A stretch of DNA of 64,000 bases, from the NCBI GenBank assembly GCA_015258715.1, contig JABZHR010000003.1, forward strand, positions 113,354 through 177,353, given 5' to 3'. The position numbers and the translations under genes were made by a program. The notes under the pieces were generated by a model that was given only the letters and a program-made list of their open reading frames with translations, was not told the DNA's origin and did no database searches. The DNA comes from Atopobium sp. (GTDB taxonomy: Bacteria; Actinomycetota; Coriobacteriia; Coriobacteriales; Atopobiaceae). Below, piece by piece: positions 44,922 to 53,826 of this stretch. Position 1 is the first letter of the stretch, and every line of letters begins with the position of its first letter.

Positions 44922-46808
44922 TTACATCACGCTCACAAGCGAGAGAGCGTAAGAGAGGACGAAGAATGTCACCACCGAAAGGCTCATGGAAATCAGGGTA
45001 AGCGTGAGACCTGAAGTTTCCTGGTTTTTCTCCTCACGATGGCGAAGTACAGCCAAGAAAATTGGGGTCAGCAGGAAGGAAATAAGCGTAGAGCCAGCTG
45101 CAGCGCCAAAGATCTGGATAATGGTCTGGTCAAAGAGCGCGGCGTAGAATGCGCCTGCATTTGGATCGTACGGATGGAACAGAGCCTCTAGCAGGGCGTG
45201 AGCTGCGGCACCAAGGATGCAAATGAGTCCGCTGACCAGAAGACCCAGTAGAAGCGAGCGGAAGGCAAAGCCTAAGATAGAAGGAGACTTCTCGCTGCCA
45301 GGATCGTCTGTGAGGAAGAAGTTTGTCACGTAGTTGACGGTATTCTCGCTCAAGTTCAGCGAGATTGGCATCGTAATGGTGCAAAGAGCTGCGAAAATAC
45401 CCATGATTGGATTAGATGTTGCGGCTGTTCCTACAAAGGCAGCAATCACAACGGAAGCAACCCAGAACAAAAGCCAGAGGTTGCGGTGGAGGAACCAAAT
45501 AATATTGCGACCACGGTCACCAGAATCGGAATCGCTCCTACCGCCACCAACGATCTGCAGGTCCTCGGCGTGCTCCTCTTCAAGAACATCAAGAGCGTCG
45601 TCGACGGTAACAATACCCAGCAGGCGGTTATCGTCAGAAACAACAGGCATAGCCAGCAGGTTGTATTTTGCAATGTTACGAGCAACGTCCTCCTGGTCGT
45701 CCTCTGGTGAGGCGGTGACCAGGTTCTTATTAGCAATCTCCTCCAGACGAGTTTCTGGCTCGGAGACAATCAGGCGGTTCAGCGTAACGGTTCCAGACAG
45801 GCGACCGTCCTCGTCAGTAAGGTAGAGATAGCGGACGGTCTCAAAGTCTTCGTCCAGGTTGCGCAGGCGATCAAAGGCGTATGCAACGGTCTGGTCCTCA
45901 GGAACAGAAAGCGCCTCAGACGTCATAATACGGCCGGCGGTGTACTCACGGTATCCCAGCAGCTGCCTAATGGCGCGCTGCTCCTTAACGCCCATCAAGC
46001 GCAGAAGTTTCTCGGCACGGTCATAGCTCAGCTCGGAGACAAGCTCGGCTGCGTCGTCTGGGTCCATCTCGGACAGGATGCGAGATGCTTCTTTTTCGTT
46101 CAGGCCACCGATGAGCTCAACTGCCATGGCGTCGTCGTTGAACTCTGCCATTGCGCCGGCTCGCTGCTCGTCATCAAGCTGGGCAAACACCTGGCTACGC
46201 AGGCGGGAGTCTAGGCGTTCAATAATGTCAGCAACATCAGCAGGGTGCAGCTCGTCCAGCGTTTTGTGGGAGACGGAGAGCTTAACGTTGGAGAGGTCGC
46301 GCTCAACCAGGTCCATGTAACTCCACGCAATGATGCGCTCCTGCATGGGGTGACCCATGGCGCGCGCAATGCGGGTAACCAAGTGCTCTAGCTGGGGAGA
46401 AAGGCTGCGCAGCAGACCGCGTGCGCCAACCTCTGCGCCCAGAAGACGCAGCTGCGTTGAGCTGGTATCGGAAAGCTTGAGGTCGTTTACGCGGACAACA
46501 CGAATGCCACGCGTATCAACGATCTGCTTGTTCAGAATATCTCGGGCCAGAAGAACTTCGTTAGGCTGCAGGTATGAGAAGCGAATCTCAGTTGAAGGCA
46601 CCTTGAGCCTGATGACGTCCTCATCGTAGGTATCAACATACTTGCGCCAAGAAATCATCATTGGCGTGCGGCCAGGGCCCATAAAAGCAAGGGAAGTGAT
46701 GCGAGGAAAAACTTCTCCGGTAGCAATTCCTAGGTCAGAGACAGAACCGATCTTCTCGCCTTCTGAATCTAGAACCGGATTACCCATTAACTGGGAAAGA
46801 TAAATCAT
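44922..46808 (-). CDS. MgtE-like magnesium transporter with PRC-barrel and CBS domains
   Basis: 628 residues. Domains in order: two PRC-barrel-like modules (~1-160; MGNPVLDSEGEKIGSVSDLG), MgtE N-domain of helical repeats (~175-290; LHPADVADIIERL, MDPDDAAELVSEL), CBS pair (~295-425), then a C-terminal membrane domain of ~5 helices. The membrane part has TAATSNPIMGIFAALCTITMP rather than the strict MgtE PxxxGNxG pore motif, so transport may differ from classical MgtE. The stop abuts the NRAMP-related start with no gap, so the two are translationally coupled. A long structured leader precedes it. Confidence 0.85.
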   Translation of the reverse strand: MIYLSQLMGNPVLDSEGEKIGSVSDLGIATGEVFPRITSLAFMGPGRTPMMISWRKYVDTYDEDVIRLKVPSTEIRFSYLQPNEVLLARDILNKQIVDTRGIRVVRVNDLKLSDTSSTQLRLLGAEVGARGLLRSLSPQLEHLVTRIARAMGHPMQERIIAWSYMDLVERDLSNVKLSVSHKTLDELHPADVADIIERLDSRLRSQVFAQLDDEQRAGAMAEFNDDAMAVELIGGLNEKEASRILSEMDPDDAAELVSELSYDRAEKLLRLMGVKEQRAIRQLLGYREYTAGRIMTSEALSVPEDQTVAYAFDRLRNLDEDFETVRYLYLTDEDGRLSGTVTLNRLIVSEPETRLEEIANKNLVTASPEDDQEDVARNIAKYNLLAMPVVSDDNRLLGIVTVDDALDVLEEEHAEDLQIVGGGRSDSDSGDRGRNIIWFLHRNLWLLFWVASVVIAAFVGTAATSNPIMGIFAALCTITMPISLNLSENTVNYVTNFFLTDDPGSEKSPSILGFAFRSLLLGLLVSGLICILGAAAHALLEALFHPYDPNAGAFYAALFDQTIIQIFGAAAGSTLISFLLTPIFLAVLRHREEKNQETSGLTLTLISMSLSVVTFFVLSYALSLVSVM

Positions 46809-47070
46809 GTGTGCTCCTTACATGCGTCCGAAGACTAAAGCGTGGCTTTGGCGAGAAACTCTGCGTAATTGCCACGGGGACTGCATTGCGATTTCACCCC
46901 TCACGGTGCAAATCGGCACACCGCAAGAGGTCAGCGACTGTGAGGTCGAGGTTTCATGCTGACCTTTCTCTTCATCCAATAGAACGTGAATTGTGCTTGC
47001 GAGGACAATTCACAGATGTAACTATTTTAACGATTTTCCTGCAAGGCTGTAAAGACTCTTCACATAATCT
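46809..47070 (-). promoter_or_regulatory. Structured leader of the mgtE-like operon, riboswitch candidate
   Basis: On the minus strand the ~260 nt before the start can fold into several stems: GGTCAGC...GCTGACC, GCGGTG...CACCGT and GGGG...CCCC. CGATTT and AAATCG segments could switch pairing partners. I could not match it to the M-box or the yybP-ykoY class. A resemblance of GGTGAAATCGCAATGCAGTC to the cobalamin core is partial. A metal-sensing leader is a reasonable but unproven reading. Confidence 0.3.
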
Positions 47071-47166
47071 AGCTGCTCGGATTTGGTTGTGGCCGGCGTA
47101 CGAACAGCGCGTGTACAGTGCGCGGCCAGCGAACATCCAGCTCAACCCGCGAGGCAACGTGGCGCA

Positions 47167-47202
47167 CAAAAAACCCGGTACCTGCGGGAATGCAGATACC
47201 GG
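47167..47202 (-). terminator. Terminator of lemA
   Basis: 12-bp stem CCCGGTATCTGC / GCAGGTACCGGG on the minus strand followed by TTTTTT. Confidence 0.9.
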
Positions 47203-47236
47203 GCTGTACTGGTACAAAGTGTAAACGAAACAGCTC

Positions 47237-47779
47237 TTAGAACTGTACGTTTGGTGCCTGACGAGCGGACTCGTCGGTAACCTGGAAGCTTGTACGTGGG
47301 GAACGTCCACCAGCAAGAAGGTTGTTTGGGAAAACAGCGATGATGTTGTTGTAGTTCATGACAACATCGTTGTAGCTCAAGCGAGCATAGCTGAGGCGGT
47401 TCTCGGTGTCAGTAAGCTCTGCCTGGAGCTCCAGGAAGTTCTGGTTAGCCTTGAGCTCTGGGTAGTTCTCAACAACAGCAAACAGGTTGGTCAGAGCATT
47501 GGAAAGAGTGCCGGAAGCCTGCATCTTCTCTTCAGGAGTGCGAGCGTTTGCGACTGCAGCGCGAGCAGAAGTAACTGCCTCAAAAGTCTTAGACTCGTGA
47601 GTTGCGTAACCCTTAACAGTGTTGACCAGGTTAGGGATCAAATCGTTACGACGCTGAAGCTGCGTATCGATAGCTGCCCAAGCGTTATCGCACCTGTTGC
47701 TTGCGCGAATGATGTTGTTGTGAATGCTAATGGCCCAGAAAACCAGAAGGACAATAACTACAACTGCGGCAATAATCAT
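47237..47779 (-). CDS. lemA: LemA family protein
   Basis: 180 residues. One N-terminal membrane helix (~1-22), then the LemA core: SNRCDNAWAAIDTQLQRRNDLIPNLVNTVKGYATHE, ending in RLSYARLSYNDVVMNYN and FPNNLLAG. The four-helix domain faces the outside. Its role is not settled; in other bacteria it is linked to membrane stress and HtpX-type proteases. Start MIIAAV with AAAGGA at 6-nt spacing. A single gene. Confidence 0.93.
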   Translation of the reverse strand: MIIAAVVVIVLLVFWAISIHNNIIRASNRCDNAWAAIDTQLQRRNDLIPNLVNTVKGYATHESKTFEAVTSARAAVANARTPEEKMQASGTLSNALTNLFAVVENYPELKANQNFLELQAELTDTENRLSYARLSYNDVVMNYNNIIAVFPNNLLAGGRSPRTSFQVTDESARQAPNVQF

Positions 47780-48042
47780 GCAAAATCCTTTCAATCACTG
47801 ACAATCCTGTGTCAGCCATCCATTTGGACAGGTTCATTATACCCAAAACTAAAAATCTAAGGCGTTTTTAATTAAAGCTTTTAACTTGCTAACGAGTCTT
47901 TTGGTAAACGGAATGCTCGTCCACACACTGACGAGAAGAACGTTGAGCTAGAAATGACGTGGAATGGAATGTAAGTTCTTAAAAACGCCGTAGTAAAACT
48001 AAAAATACTTGAAAACAAAACGTGAAGTTGAGAGCCGCCAAA

Positions 48043-48135
<93 letters not shown>

Positions 48136-48226
48136 AAAGCGGTAATATCCTACCGCATAATTCAGTTTTTTGCGAGTAGGGGATTTAGCAAGTTAGGTTT
48201 TGCTTCATAATTAAGTGAAGATAAAC

Positions 48227-48302
48227 AAGCGTCAGGTTCGTGACGGATTTGCGTCAGAATGTGAAAGATAAGCGTCAGGTTCGTGACGGATTTGCGTCAG
48301 AA
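48227..48302. repeat. Two identical 33-bp direct repeats, 43-bp period
   Basis: 48227-48259 and 48270-48302 are identical. Within each unit CGTCA, TGACG and CGTCA alternate in orientation at an 11-bp step (GCGTCAGGTTCGTGACGG, then ATTTGCGTCAG). It lies between tRNA-Ser and tadA, 45 bp before tadA. The rest of 47780-48346 shows only the tRNA. Confidence 0.92.
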
Positions 48303-48346
48303 CTGCGTAAGAATTACGACAGCAACTAGACAAGTGAGGAGCAGCT

Positions 48347-48853
48347 ATGAGCGACGAAGCGCAAGAGCCTTTGACCCCACAGGCTGCTCTTGATCAAAAG
48401 TACATGAAACTTGCTCTTGAACAGGCAGAGCTTGCAGCTCAGATAGGAGAAGTGCCTATCGGCGCAGTTATAGTGTGCGATGGAGAGGTTATTGCCGTTG
48501 CACACAATCGCCGTGAGATAGATAATGACCCTTCTGCACACGCTGAGTTTCTCGCTATGCAAGAGGCTTCAAAAAAGCTTGGCCGCTGGAGGCTTTCGGG
48601 CTGTACGGTTTACGTGACGCTGGAACCTTGCTTGATGTGCGCAGGGCTGATGGTCAATGCTCGTATTGATCGCTGCGTGTTTGGTGCATTTGACCCCAAG
48701 GGCGGCGCAACGGGCACGTTGTTTGACGTGAGCGGTGATCCAAGACTCAATCACGAGTTTGCGGTCTCAGGTGGAGTATTAGCAGACGAGGCATCTGCCC
48801 AGCTTAAAGCCTTCTTTAAAGAGCGTCGTAAAAGCAAAAGTTTGGAAAAATAA
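48347..48853 (+). CDS. tadA: tRNA-specific adenosine(34) deaminase TadA
   Basis: 168 residues. Zinc and catalytic residues H65-A-E67 (PSAHAEF) and C95-x-x-C98 (LEPCLMCAG) are present, with DPKGGATGTLFDVSGDPRLNH as the tRNA-loop region. It converts A34 to inosine in tRNA-Arg(ACG). GGAGCAGC precedes the ATG. The 33-bp repeats sit in its promoter region. Confidence 0.95.
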   Translation: MSDEAQEPLTPQAALDQKYMKLALEQAELAAQIGEVPIGAVIVCDGEVIAVAHNRREIDNDPSAHAEFLAMQEASKKLGRWRLSGCTVYVTLEPCLMCAGLMVNARIDRCVFGAFDPKGGATGTLFDVSGDPRLNHEFAVSGGVLADEASAQLKAFFKERRKSKSLEK

Positions 48854-48867
48854 GAAGTCTGGAAGAA

Positions 48868-49362
48868 CTATTTAAAAGATATTTTGATTCCAGCAGCGTT
48901 TATCAGCAAAGCTTCCAGACCAATGAAGATTATTACAAGAATGAGCTTTATAGCCATTGAGATACTGAATACAAAAGATAGAGACGCGCTTACTAATAGA
49001 AATAATGCAAATACAGAGAGTGTAATCAAAATCAATTTGTCATTACTTTCAGCGTCTTGAGCCTGAACTGCGTCTCCTTGGATATTTTGAACAGTCACAT
49101 TCTTATTAAAGACTATGGAAAGTGTGATAAAAGAATTTATAAGCACGAGGAGAGCATAGAGATACCAATAGTTGTAAGAAACGAGAAAATAAAGAAAGCA
49201 GCCAGATAATGCAGTCCTAAAAAATGAAACCTTACCTGTTCTATAAAATGAATGAAGACCTGCAAAACCGCCAATAAAAGCTAATAACCCATAGGTTAAG
49301 TAGGACTGGTGTTTGCTCAAGGTTGGTTGTTTAGATGAATTACTGACATCCGTCTCAGCCAT
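48868..49362 (-). CDS. TM2-domain membrane protein
   Basis: 164 residues. SYLTYGLLAFIGGFAGLHSFYRTGKVSFFRTALSG is a TM2 domain (two helices joined by a short loop with His and Tyr). Two further helix pairs follow (~60-80, ~110-160). A polar middle loop has a low-complexity stretch. Function unknown. Start MAETD after GGAGG at 5 nt; a TTG 12 bp upstream is unlikely. Converges with tadA 14 bp apart. Confidence 0.7.
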   Translation of the reverse strand: MAETDVSNSSKQPTLSKHQSYLTYGLLAFIGGFAGLHSFYRTGKVSFFRTALSGCFLYFLVSYNYWYLYALLVLINSFITLSIVFNKNVTVQNIQGDAVQAQDAESNDKLILITLSVFALFLLVSASLSFVFSISMAIKLILVIIFIGLEALLINAAGIKISFK

Positions 49363-49482
49363 AAGAGCCTCCAAAGTATGCCGTAAATACTCTTATAAAT
49401 TCATAAAAAATTTTATAAGAGTATTATATCACAATATGGAATAAATTTCATAAAGTGTTCTTTGGAGAATGGAATTGTAGTT

Positions 49483-50802
49483 TTAGATCACCTGGAAAAT
49501 AAAGAAATCAAGGTAATGGCTCTCGGGAACACCCCAAAGAATTGGGTGGTCAGGAGCTTGCTGTCGCTCTTCAATTTGCTTGAGCTGCACGTTGGTATGG
49601 TGAGCTGCCTCGGCAATTGCCTGGGCGAGAAGATCTCTGGTCATGAAGTGTGAGCAGGAACAGGTTGCCAGGTAGCCACCTCGAGGTAGCAGCTTCATGG
49701 CTGCAGCGTTGATTTCCTTATAGCCGCGCATGGCGCTGCGAACCTTGTCGCGCGTCTTGGTAAATGCAGGCGGATCCAGAATGATGAGGTCAAATGGACC
49801 TCCCTCTGCCTTGAGTTGACTGCGGTCACCAGCTAATTCTGGCAGGTATTCAAGGACGTTTGCACAGGTAAAGTCCATGCAATCTGCTAAGCCGTTGAGC
49901 TCCGCATTTTGGCGCGCAAGGTCAATGGCGGTCTGGCTGACATCTACGCAGCGGACAAAATCAGCTCCTCCTGCTGCAGCGTTAAGGCCAAACGGACCAA
50001 CGTGACAGAAACAATCCAGCACACGACGACCTTGTGCAAGCTGGCGAACTGCTCGGCGGTTATATTTTTGATCCAAGAAAAAGCCGGTTTTCTGGCTGTT
50101 TTCCAGGTCAAGATTGAATTTGAGTCCGTTTTCTGTTGCAAGAACGTGAGTTGATGGCAGAGCAAGGGAGCTTTCTGCAAGCAGGTCATTCTCGTCAGAA
50201 GAACCACTTGTCCACCAGCCCTTATATTGTGGAAGTCCTTCTTTAAGGCGCGAAGGAGAGTCATTTCTCTCGTAAATACCATCAATTGCCTGGCCGTCTG
50301 CAGACAAAACCTCAAGCAGCAGCGGATAGATAACGTTGCGCAGACGCTCCATGCCTACGGTTCCTACCTGCGCAACAAGTACGTTCTCGTAGCGGTCTAC
50401 GATCAAGCCAGGAAAACCATCGGCCTCCGAGAAGATAACGCGGCAGCAATTGGTATCGGGCTCAGTGTCTGGTAGAGCGCGGTTTCCCATAGTGGTTTTG
50501 CGGTGTTCCCACGCCCAGCTAATCTTGCGACTCCAAAACGCTTCATTGAGCCTATCGTTGGCGTTTCTTGTCACAATTCTGACGCGAATCTTGCTCATTT
50601 CTGACAGAAGACCGGTTCCCTGGTAGGTGCCGTTCTCTTCAAAAACATCAACAATGCAACCATTTTGAGCACACTCGCCGCTTTCTGGAGACGGCTCTAC
50701 GCGGATGACCTCGCCCTCAAAGACCCAAGGATGTCCGCCCGCAAGCGCGCGAGCTGCTTTCTTGGTGACAATAACCTGTGGATAAGAGCGAAGTTGCTTC
50801 AT
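49483..50802 (-). CDS. rlmI: Class I SAM-dependent rRNA methyltransferase, RlmI-like
   Basis: 439 residues. An N-terminal PUA domain (KKAARALAGGHPWVFEGEV), a central EEHD-like region (NCCRVIFSEADGFPGLIVDRYENVLVAQ), then a Rossmann domain with VLDCFCHVGPFGLNAAAGG and LIILDPPAFTKTR. The last is the DPPAF motif of m5C1962 methyltransferase RlmI/YccW. A ~30-residue insert before the SAM domain (SSDENDLLAESSLALPS) is longer than in E. coli (396 aa). A single gene. Confidence 0.9.
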   Translation of the reverse strand: MKQLRSYPQVIVTKKAARALAGGHPWVFEGEVIRVEPSPESGECAQNGCIVDVFEENGTYQGTGLLSEMSKIRVRIVTRNANDRLNEAFWSRKISWAWEHRKTTMGNRALPDTEPDTNCCRVIFSEADGFPGLIVDRYENVLVAQVGTVGMERLRNVIYPLLLEVLSADGQAIDGIYERNDSPSRLKEGLPQYKGWWTSGSSDENDLLAESSLALPSTHVLATENGLKFNLDLENSQKTGFFLDQKYNRRAVRQLAQGRRVLDCFCHVGPFGLNAAAGGADFVRCVDVSQTAIDLARQNAELNGLADCMDFTCANVLEYLPELAGDRSQLKAEGGPFDLIILDPPAFTKTRDKVRSAMRGYKEINAAAMKLLPRGGYLATCSCSHFMTRDLLAQAIAEAAHHTNVQLKQIEERQQAPDHPILWGVPESHYLDFFIFQVI

Positions 50803-50874
50803 GATGTTCCTTCTCGCGAGAAGCGCTTACAAAAGGCTGGGCGCTTGTATGTACCTAGCGACGATGTTTAATAG

Positions 50875-51255
50875 TTACAGAATCAAATTGCAAAGAGCCA
50901 TAATGGGGAATATTGCCTGCTTGATGGCTGCAGAGCGTTTGTCGGGAGAAGTTACATAGAGAAGAATTGCGGCAAATGCCATTGAAGATACGGCAAAGGT
51001 GACAAGCGCTTTACCTGCTGGGTTTCTGGTAGCCATCAAAAAGACGCCCACGAATACCTCAATGGCAAGAAAGAGATTGTAAAATCCCTGGTTAAAAGCC
51101 ATTTTTTCGGTGCTTTCTGCCTCTTCTTTTGTCATGTTAAAGGCCTTGAGTGCGCCGTCAGAAGTCCAGGCAAATGACTCAAGATAAAAAATAACCACAT
51201 GAAGAGCTGCTGCTCCAAGCGCAAAAATTAAACCAACGCCATTAAAAGGGCCCAT
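50875..51255 (-). CDS. DUF1304 membrane protein
   Basis: 126 residues, four helices. ALHVVIFYLESFAWTS, AFNQGFYNLFLAIEVFVG and KQAIFPIMALCNLIL match the DUF1304 family (YlaI-like small membrane proteins, unknown role). MGPFNG start with GGAATCAAAC upstream, a weak ribosome site. It shares the strand of the neighbouring RlmI-like and helicase genes but with separate spacing. Confidence 0.85.
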   Translation of the reverse strand: MGPFNGVGLIFALGAAALHVVIFYLESFAWTSDGALKAFNMTKEEAESTEKMAFNQGFYNLFLAIEVFVGVFLMATRNPAGKALVTFAVSSMAFAAILLYVTSPDKRSAAIKQAIFPIMALCNLIL

Positions 51256-51299
51256 GTTTGATTCCTTTACTGTATTGGCTGACTGCGTCTGATTATAGA

Positions 51300-52667
51300 T
51301 TACGTGTGTCGGCCATATCTGCCGCCAAATCCAAATCCTTTGCTCCTTGACCTTGAGCCCGAGAACATCGAGCGCGTGGTCTTGGTGGTAGAGCGGGAAT
51401 CCTGGAGCATAATGCGTCCCTCATCGTAAGAAAAGCCAGGTAGATCCCACGAAGGAATTAACGCCTTTGTGAAATATTCAATTTCTCTAAGCGGTGTGAC
51501 TTCGTCTGGTCCCATAAACGTATAGGCCTGACCTGCGGCTCCGGCGCGACCTGTTCGGCCAATGCGATGAACGTAATCCTCGGGATCAAGTGGTACGTCA
51601 AAGTTAATGACGGCGTCAATGCCCTGGATATCAATACCGCGGCTCATGACGTCGGTTGCAACAAGAACCTGAATAGCGCCGCTGCGGAATCGCTCCAGCG
51701 CTCTTGCGCGAGCCTTTTGCGGACGGTCCGCATGCATAACATCAACCTTGAGACCTGCGGCTTTAAGGTTTTTGTAAATACTGTCAACGCGTGACTTTGT
51801 CCTGCAGAACACCAACACACGCTCTGGCGCAGGATCAAACGAGTCGATAAGAGCCTTTAAGAGCTGCGGTTTTTGTCCCTGAGTGACCGAGCATAAATGT
51901 TGCTCGATTGTTGCCGCAGTCTGTCCAGTTCTTGCAATCTCAATGCGCTCTGGATCTTTAAGCAGCGCGTCTATAGTCGATGTAATTGACGCGGGGAGCG
52001 TTGCCGAGAAAAGCAACGTTTGATGCGCTTTGGGCAGCTGCTCCATAATGCGGCGAACGCTTGGCCAAAATCCCATGTCAAGCATACGATCCGCCTCGTC
52101 GAGCACCAGTACCTGGATGTTCTCAAGGCTTGTATGCTTCTTGTCGAGAAGATCTATCAGGCGGCCAGGTGTTGCCACTAGCACATCGCAACCTTTTTGT
52201 AGCGCGGTTATCTGGTGTTTGTAGCGAGCGCCACCGGTAACAATGACGGCCTGCTGACCGGTGGATGCGCAAACGCTCTTGGCAACGGCATCAATTTGAG
52301 CAGCTAGCTCTCGCGTTGGCGTGATGATGAGCGCGCGGGGATATGCGCTGCGTTTGGTGTCGCCTCGCTTGGCGTTGCGCTTGGCGCCGCGCCCGGCGCT
52401 CGCGTTGGGTTTGGCGCTCGCGTTAGGCTCCTTGTCGTCGGGCTTCTCGGCCCCACCGGGTTTCTCGCCAGCAATGCGCTGCAGCGTAGGTAACATAAAT
52501 GCTGCAGTTTTACCCGTTCCCGTTTGCGCTGACGCAACAACGTCCTTGCCCGCCAGGACGGCGGGAATTGCCGCGGCCTGCACGGGAGTAGGTGCGTTGA
52601 ACCCAAGCGTTGCTACGCCTGCCAGAATTTGCTCGTTTAGCCCGAGCTCGGCAAAAGTTATTTCCAT
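51300..52667 (-). CDS. DEAD-box RNA helicase
   Basis: 455 residues. Q motif (TFAELGLNEQILAGVATLGFNAPTPVQ), Walker A AQTGTGKTA, PTRELAAQ, TPGRL, VLDEADRMLD, SATLP, then the second RecA domain with VATDVMSRGIDIQ and HRIGRTGR. Between motif I and Ia is a ~45-residue charged insert (KPNASAGRGAKRNAKRGD) that could bind RNA. The Gly/Arg tail RSRSKGFGFGGRYGRHT is short. No ribosome site precedes the ATG, but TATACT ends 7 nt before it, so the mRNA is probably leaderless. Confidence 0.93.
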   Translation of the reverse strand: MEITFAELGLNEQILAGVATLGFNAPTPVQAAAIPAVLAGKDVVASAQTGTGKTAAFMLPTLQRIAGEKPGGAEKPDDKEPNASAKPNASAGRGAKRNAKRGDTKRSAYPRALIITPTRELAAQIDAVAKSVCASTGQQAVIVTGGARYKHQITALQKGCDVLVATPGRLIDLLDKKHTSLENIQVLVLDEADRMLDMGFWPSVRRIMEQLPKAHQTLLFSATLPASITSTIDALLKDPERIEIARTGQTAATIEQHLCSVTQGQKPQLLKALIDSFDPAPERVLVFCRTKSRVDSIYKNLKAAGLKVDVMHADRPQKARARALERFRSGAIQVLVATDVMSRGIDIQGIDAVINFDVPLDPEDYVHRIGRTGRAGAAGQAYTFMGPDEVTPLREIEYFTKALIPSWDLPGFSYDEGRIMLQDSRSTTKTTRSMFSGSRSRSKGFGFGGRYGRHT

Positions 52668-52674
52668 ACAAACA

Positions 52675-52682
52675 AGTATACT
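52675..52682. promoter_or_regulatory. Palindromic -10 box shared by helicase and metA
   Basis: AGTATACT reads TATACT on both strands. On the minus strand it ends 7 nt before the helicase ATG. On the plus strand it lies 31 bp before the metA ATG. -35 boxes are weak on both sides. Confidence 0.55.
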
Positions 52683-52713
52683 TATGTGCAACGATTAGCT
52701 AAAGGAAGTTAGC

Positions 52714-53697
52714 ATGCCTATTAATATTCCAGATGGTTTACCAGCTAAGAAGACACTGCAAGAGGAGCGTATTTTTGCGCTTGAGGAAGAAGTTGCAGAA
52801 CACCAGGAGATTCGCCCGCTGCGCCTGGCAATTTTGAATTTAATGCCTAAGAAAATTCAGACAGAAACGCAGATTCTCCGTCTGATTTCAAAGTCTCCTA
52901 TTCAGGTTACGTGTGACTTTATGCGCATCTCTTCGCACGAATCTAAAAATACTGCCGCCGACCACCTGGTAACGTTTTATTCAACTTTTGACGACTTCAA
53001 AGATAAAAATTATGATGGTCTGATTGTTACCGGCGCTCCTATCGAGGATCTTAAATACGAGGACGTTGACTACTGGGATGAGTTTTGTCGCATTGTTGAT
53101 TGGTCTCAGGAGCATGTCTTTTCTACCATGTACCTGTGTTGGGGCGCATTAGCTGGCCTGTATTATCTGCACGATATTCCTAAGAAGATGCTGGGTGCTA
53201 AGCTCTTTGGTATTTTCCCACAGCGTTTATGCGATGAGTATTGCTTCCTCACCAATGGATTTGACGAGGTACATTACATGCCACATTCTCGTCATGCTGC
53301 GATTGAGACATCAGCTCTGGTGGATCATCCTGAACTTGCGGTGCTTTCTGAGGGCTTTACCAGCGGTCCTGCACTTCTCGCCACAAGAGATTTCCACGAG
53401 ATTTTTGTAACCGGTCATTTTGAATATGATCGCGACACACTTGCAGAGGAGTATTGGCGCGACTTCCATAAGGGTCTGCCTATTCGTCTGCCGGAGAATT
53501 ACTTCCCTGATAATGATCCAGAAAAACAGCCGCTGTTTACCTGGCGCGCACATGCCAACTTGCTGTATCGCAACTGGATTAACTGGGTGTACCAGATGAC
53601 GCCGTACAACACAGACGAGATACCTGCGGCTATTGCAGATCTTCGTCAACGTGTTTCCGAGGCTGATCCTGACGCAAGGATGACCGGTAGGTTCTAA
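52714..53697 (+). CDS. metA: Homoserine O-acetyltransferase (MetA family)
   Basis: 327 residues, full MetA length. The catalytic Cys142 (TMYLCWGALAG), His235 and Glu237 (TGHFEYD) are present. Residue 111 is Glu (TGAPIEDL). In this family Glu111 goes with acetyl-CoA and Gly111 with succinyl-CoA, so the product should be O-acetylhomoserine despite the usual succinyltransferase label. It starts methionine synthesis. AAAGGAAG precedes the ATG. Divergent from the helicase with only 46 bp between starts. No metB/metY neighbour is seen. Confidence 0.94.
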   Translation: MPINIPDGLPAKKTLQEERIFALEEEVAEHQEIRPLRLAILNLMPKKIQTETQILRLISKSPIQVTCDFMRISSHESKNTAADHLVTFYSTFDDFKDKNYDGLIVTGAPIEDLKYEDVDYWDEFCRIVDWSQEHVFSTMYLCWGALAGLYYLHDIPKKMLGAKLFGIFPQRLCDEYCFLTNGFDEVHYMPHSRHAAIETSALVDHPELAVLSEGFTSGPALLATRDFHEIFVTGHFEYDRDTLAEEYWRDFHKGLPIRLPENYFPDNDPEKQPLFTWRAHANLLYRNWINWVYQMTPYNTDEIPAAIADLRQRVSEADPDARMTGRF

Positions 53698-53826
53698 GCA
53701 GGCATTTGCACGGTGACCGATTTGCCAGCGCTTGTAACTGGTTAGACGCCATCAATACCATAAAATAATTGATTAATACACGCGTATGAAGCTACGTGTA
53801 GAAACACGTATAGAGAGGATACGTTG

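Noticed and set aside
46809..47070. M-box, cobalamin or Mn2+ riboswitch call
   Set aside because: Only partial resemblance to the cobalamin core and no M-box signature; kept as an unassigned structured leader.
48227..48302. CRISPR or phage att repeats
   Set aside because: Two copies only, 10-bp gap, no integrase. Although tRNA-Ser is adjacent, neither repeat matches the tRNA 3' end, so this is not a tRNA-targeted att site.
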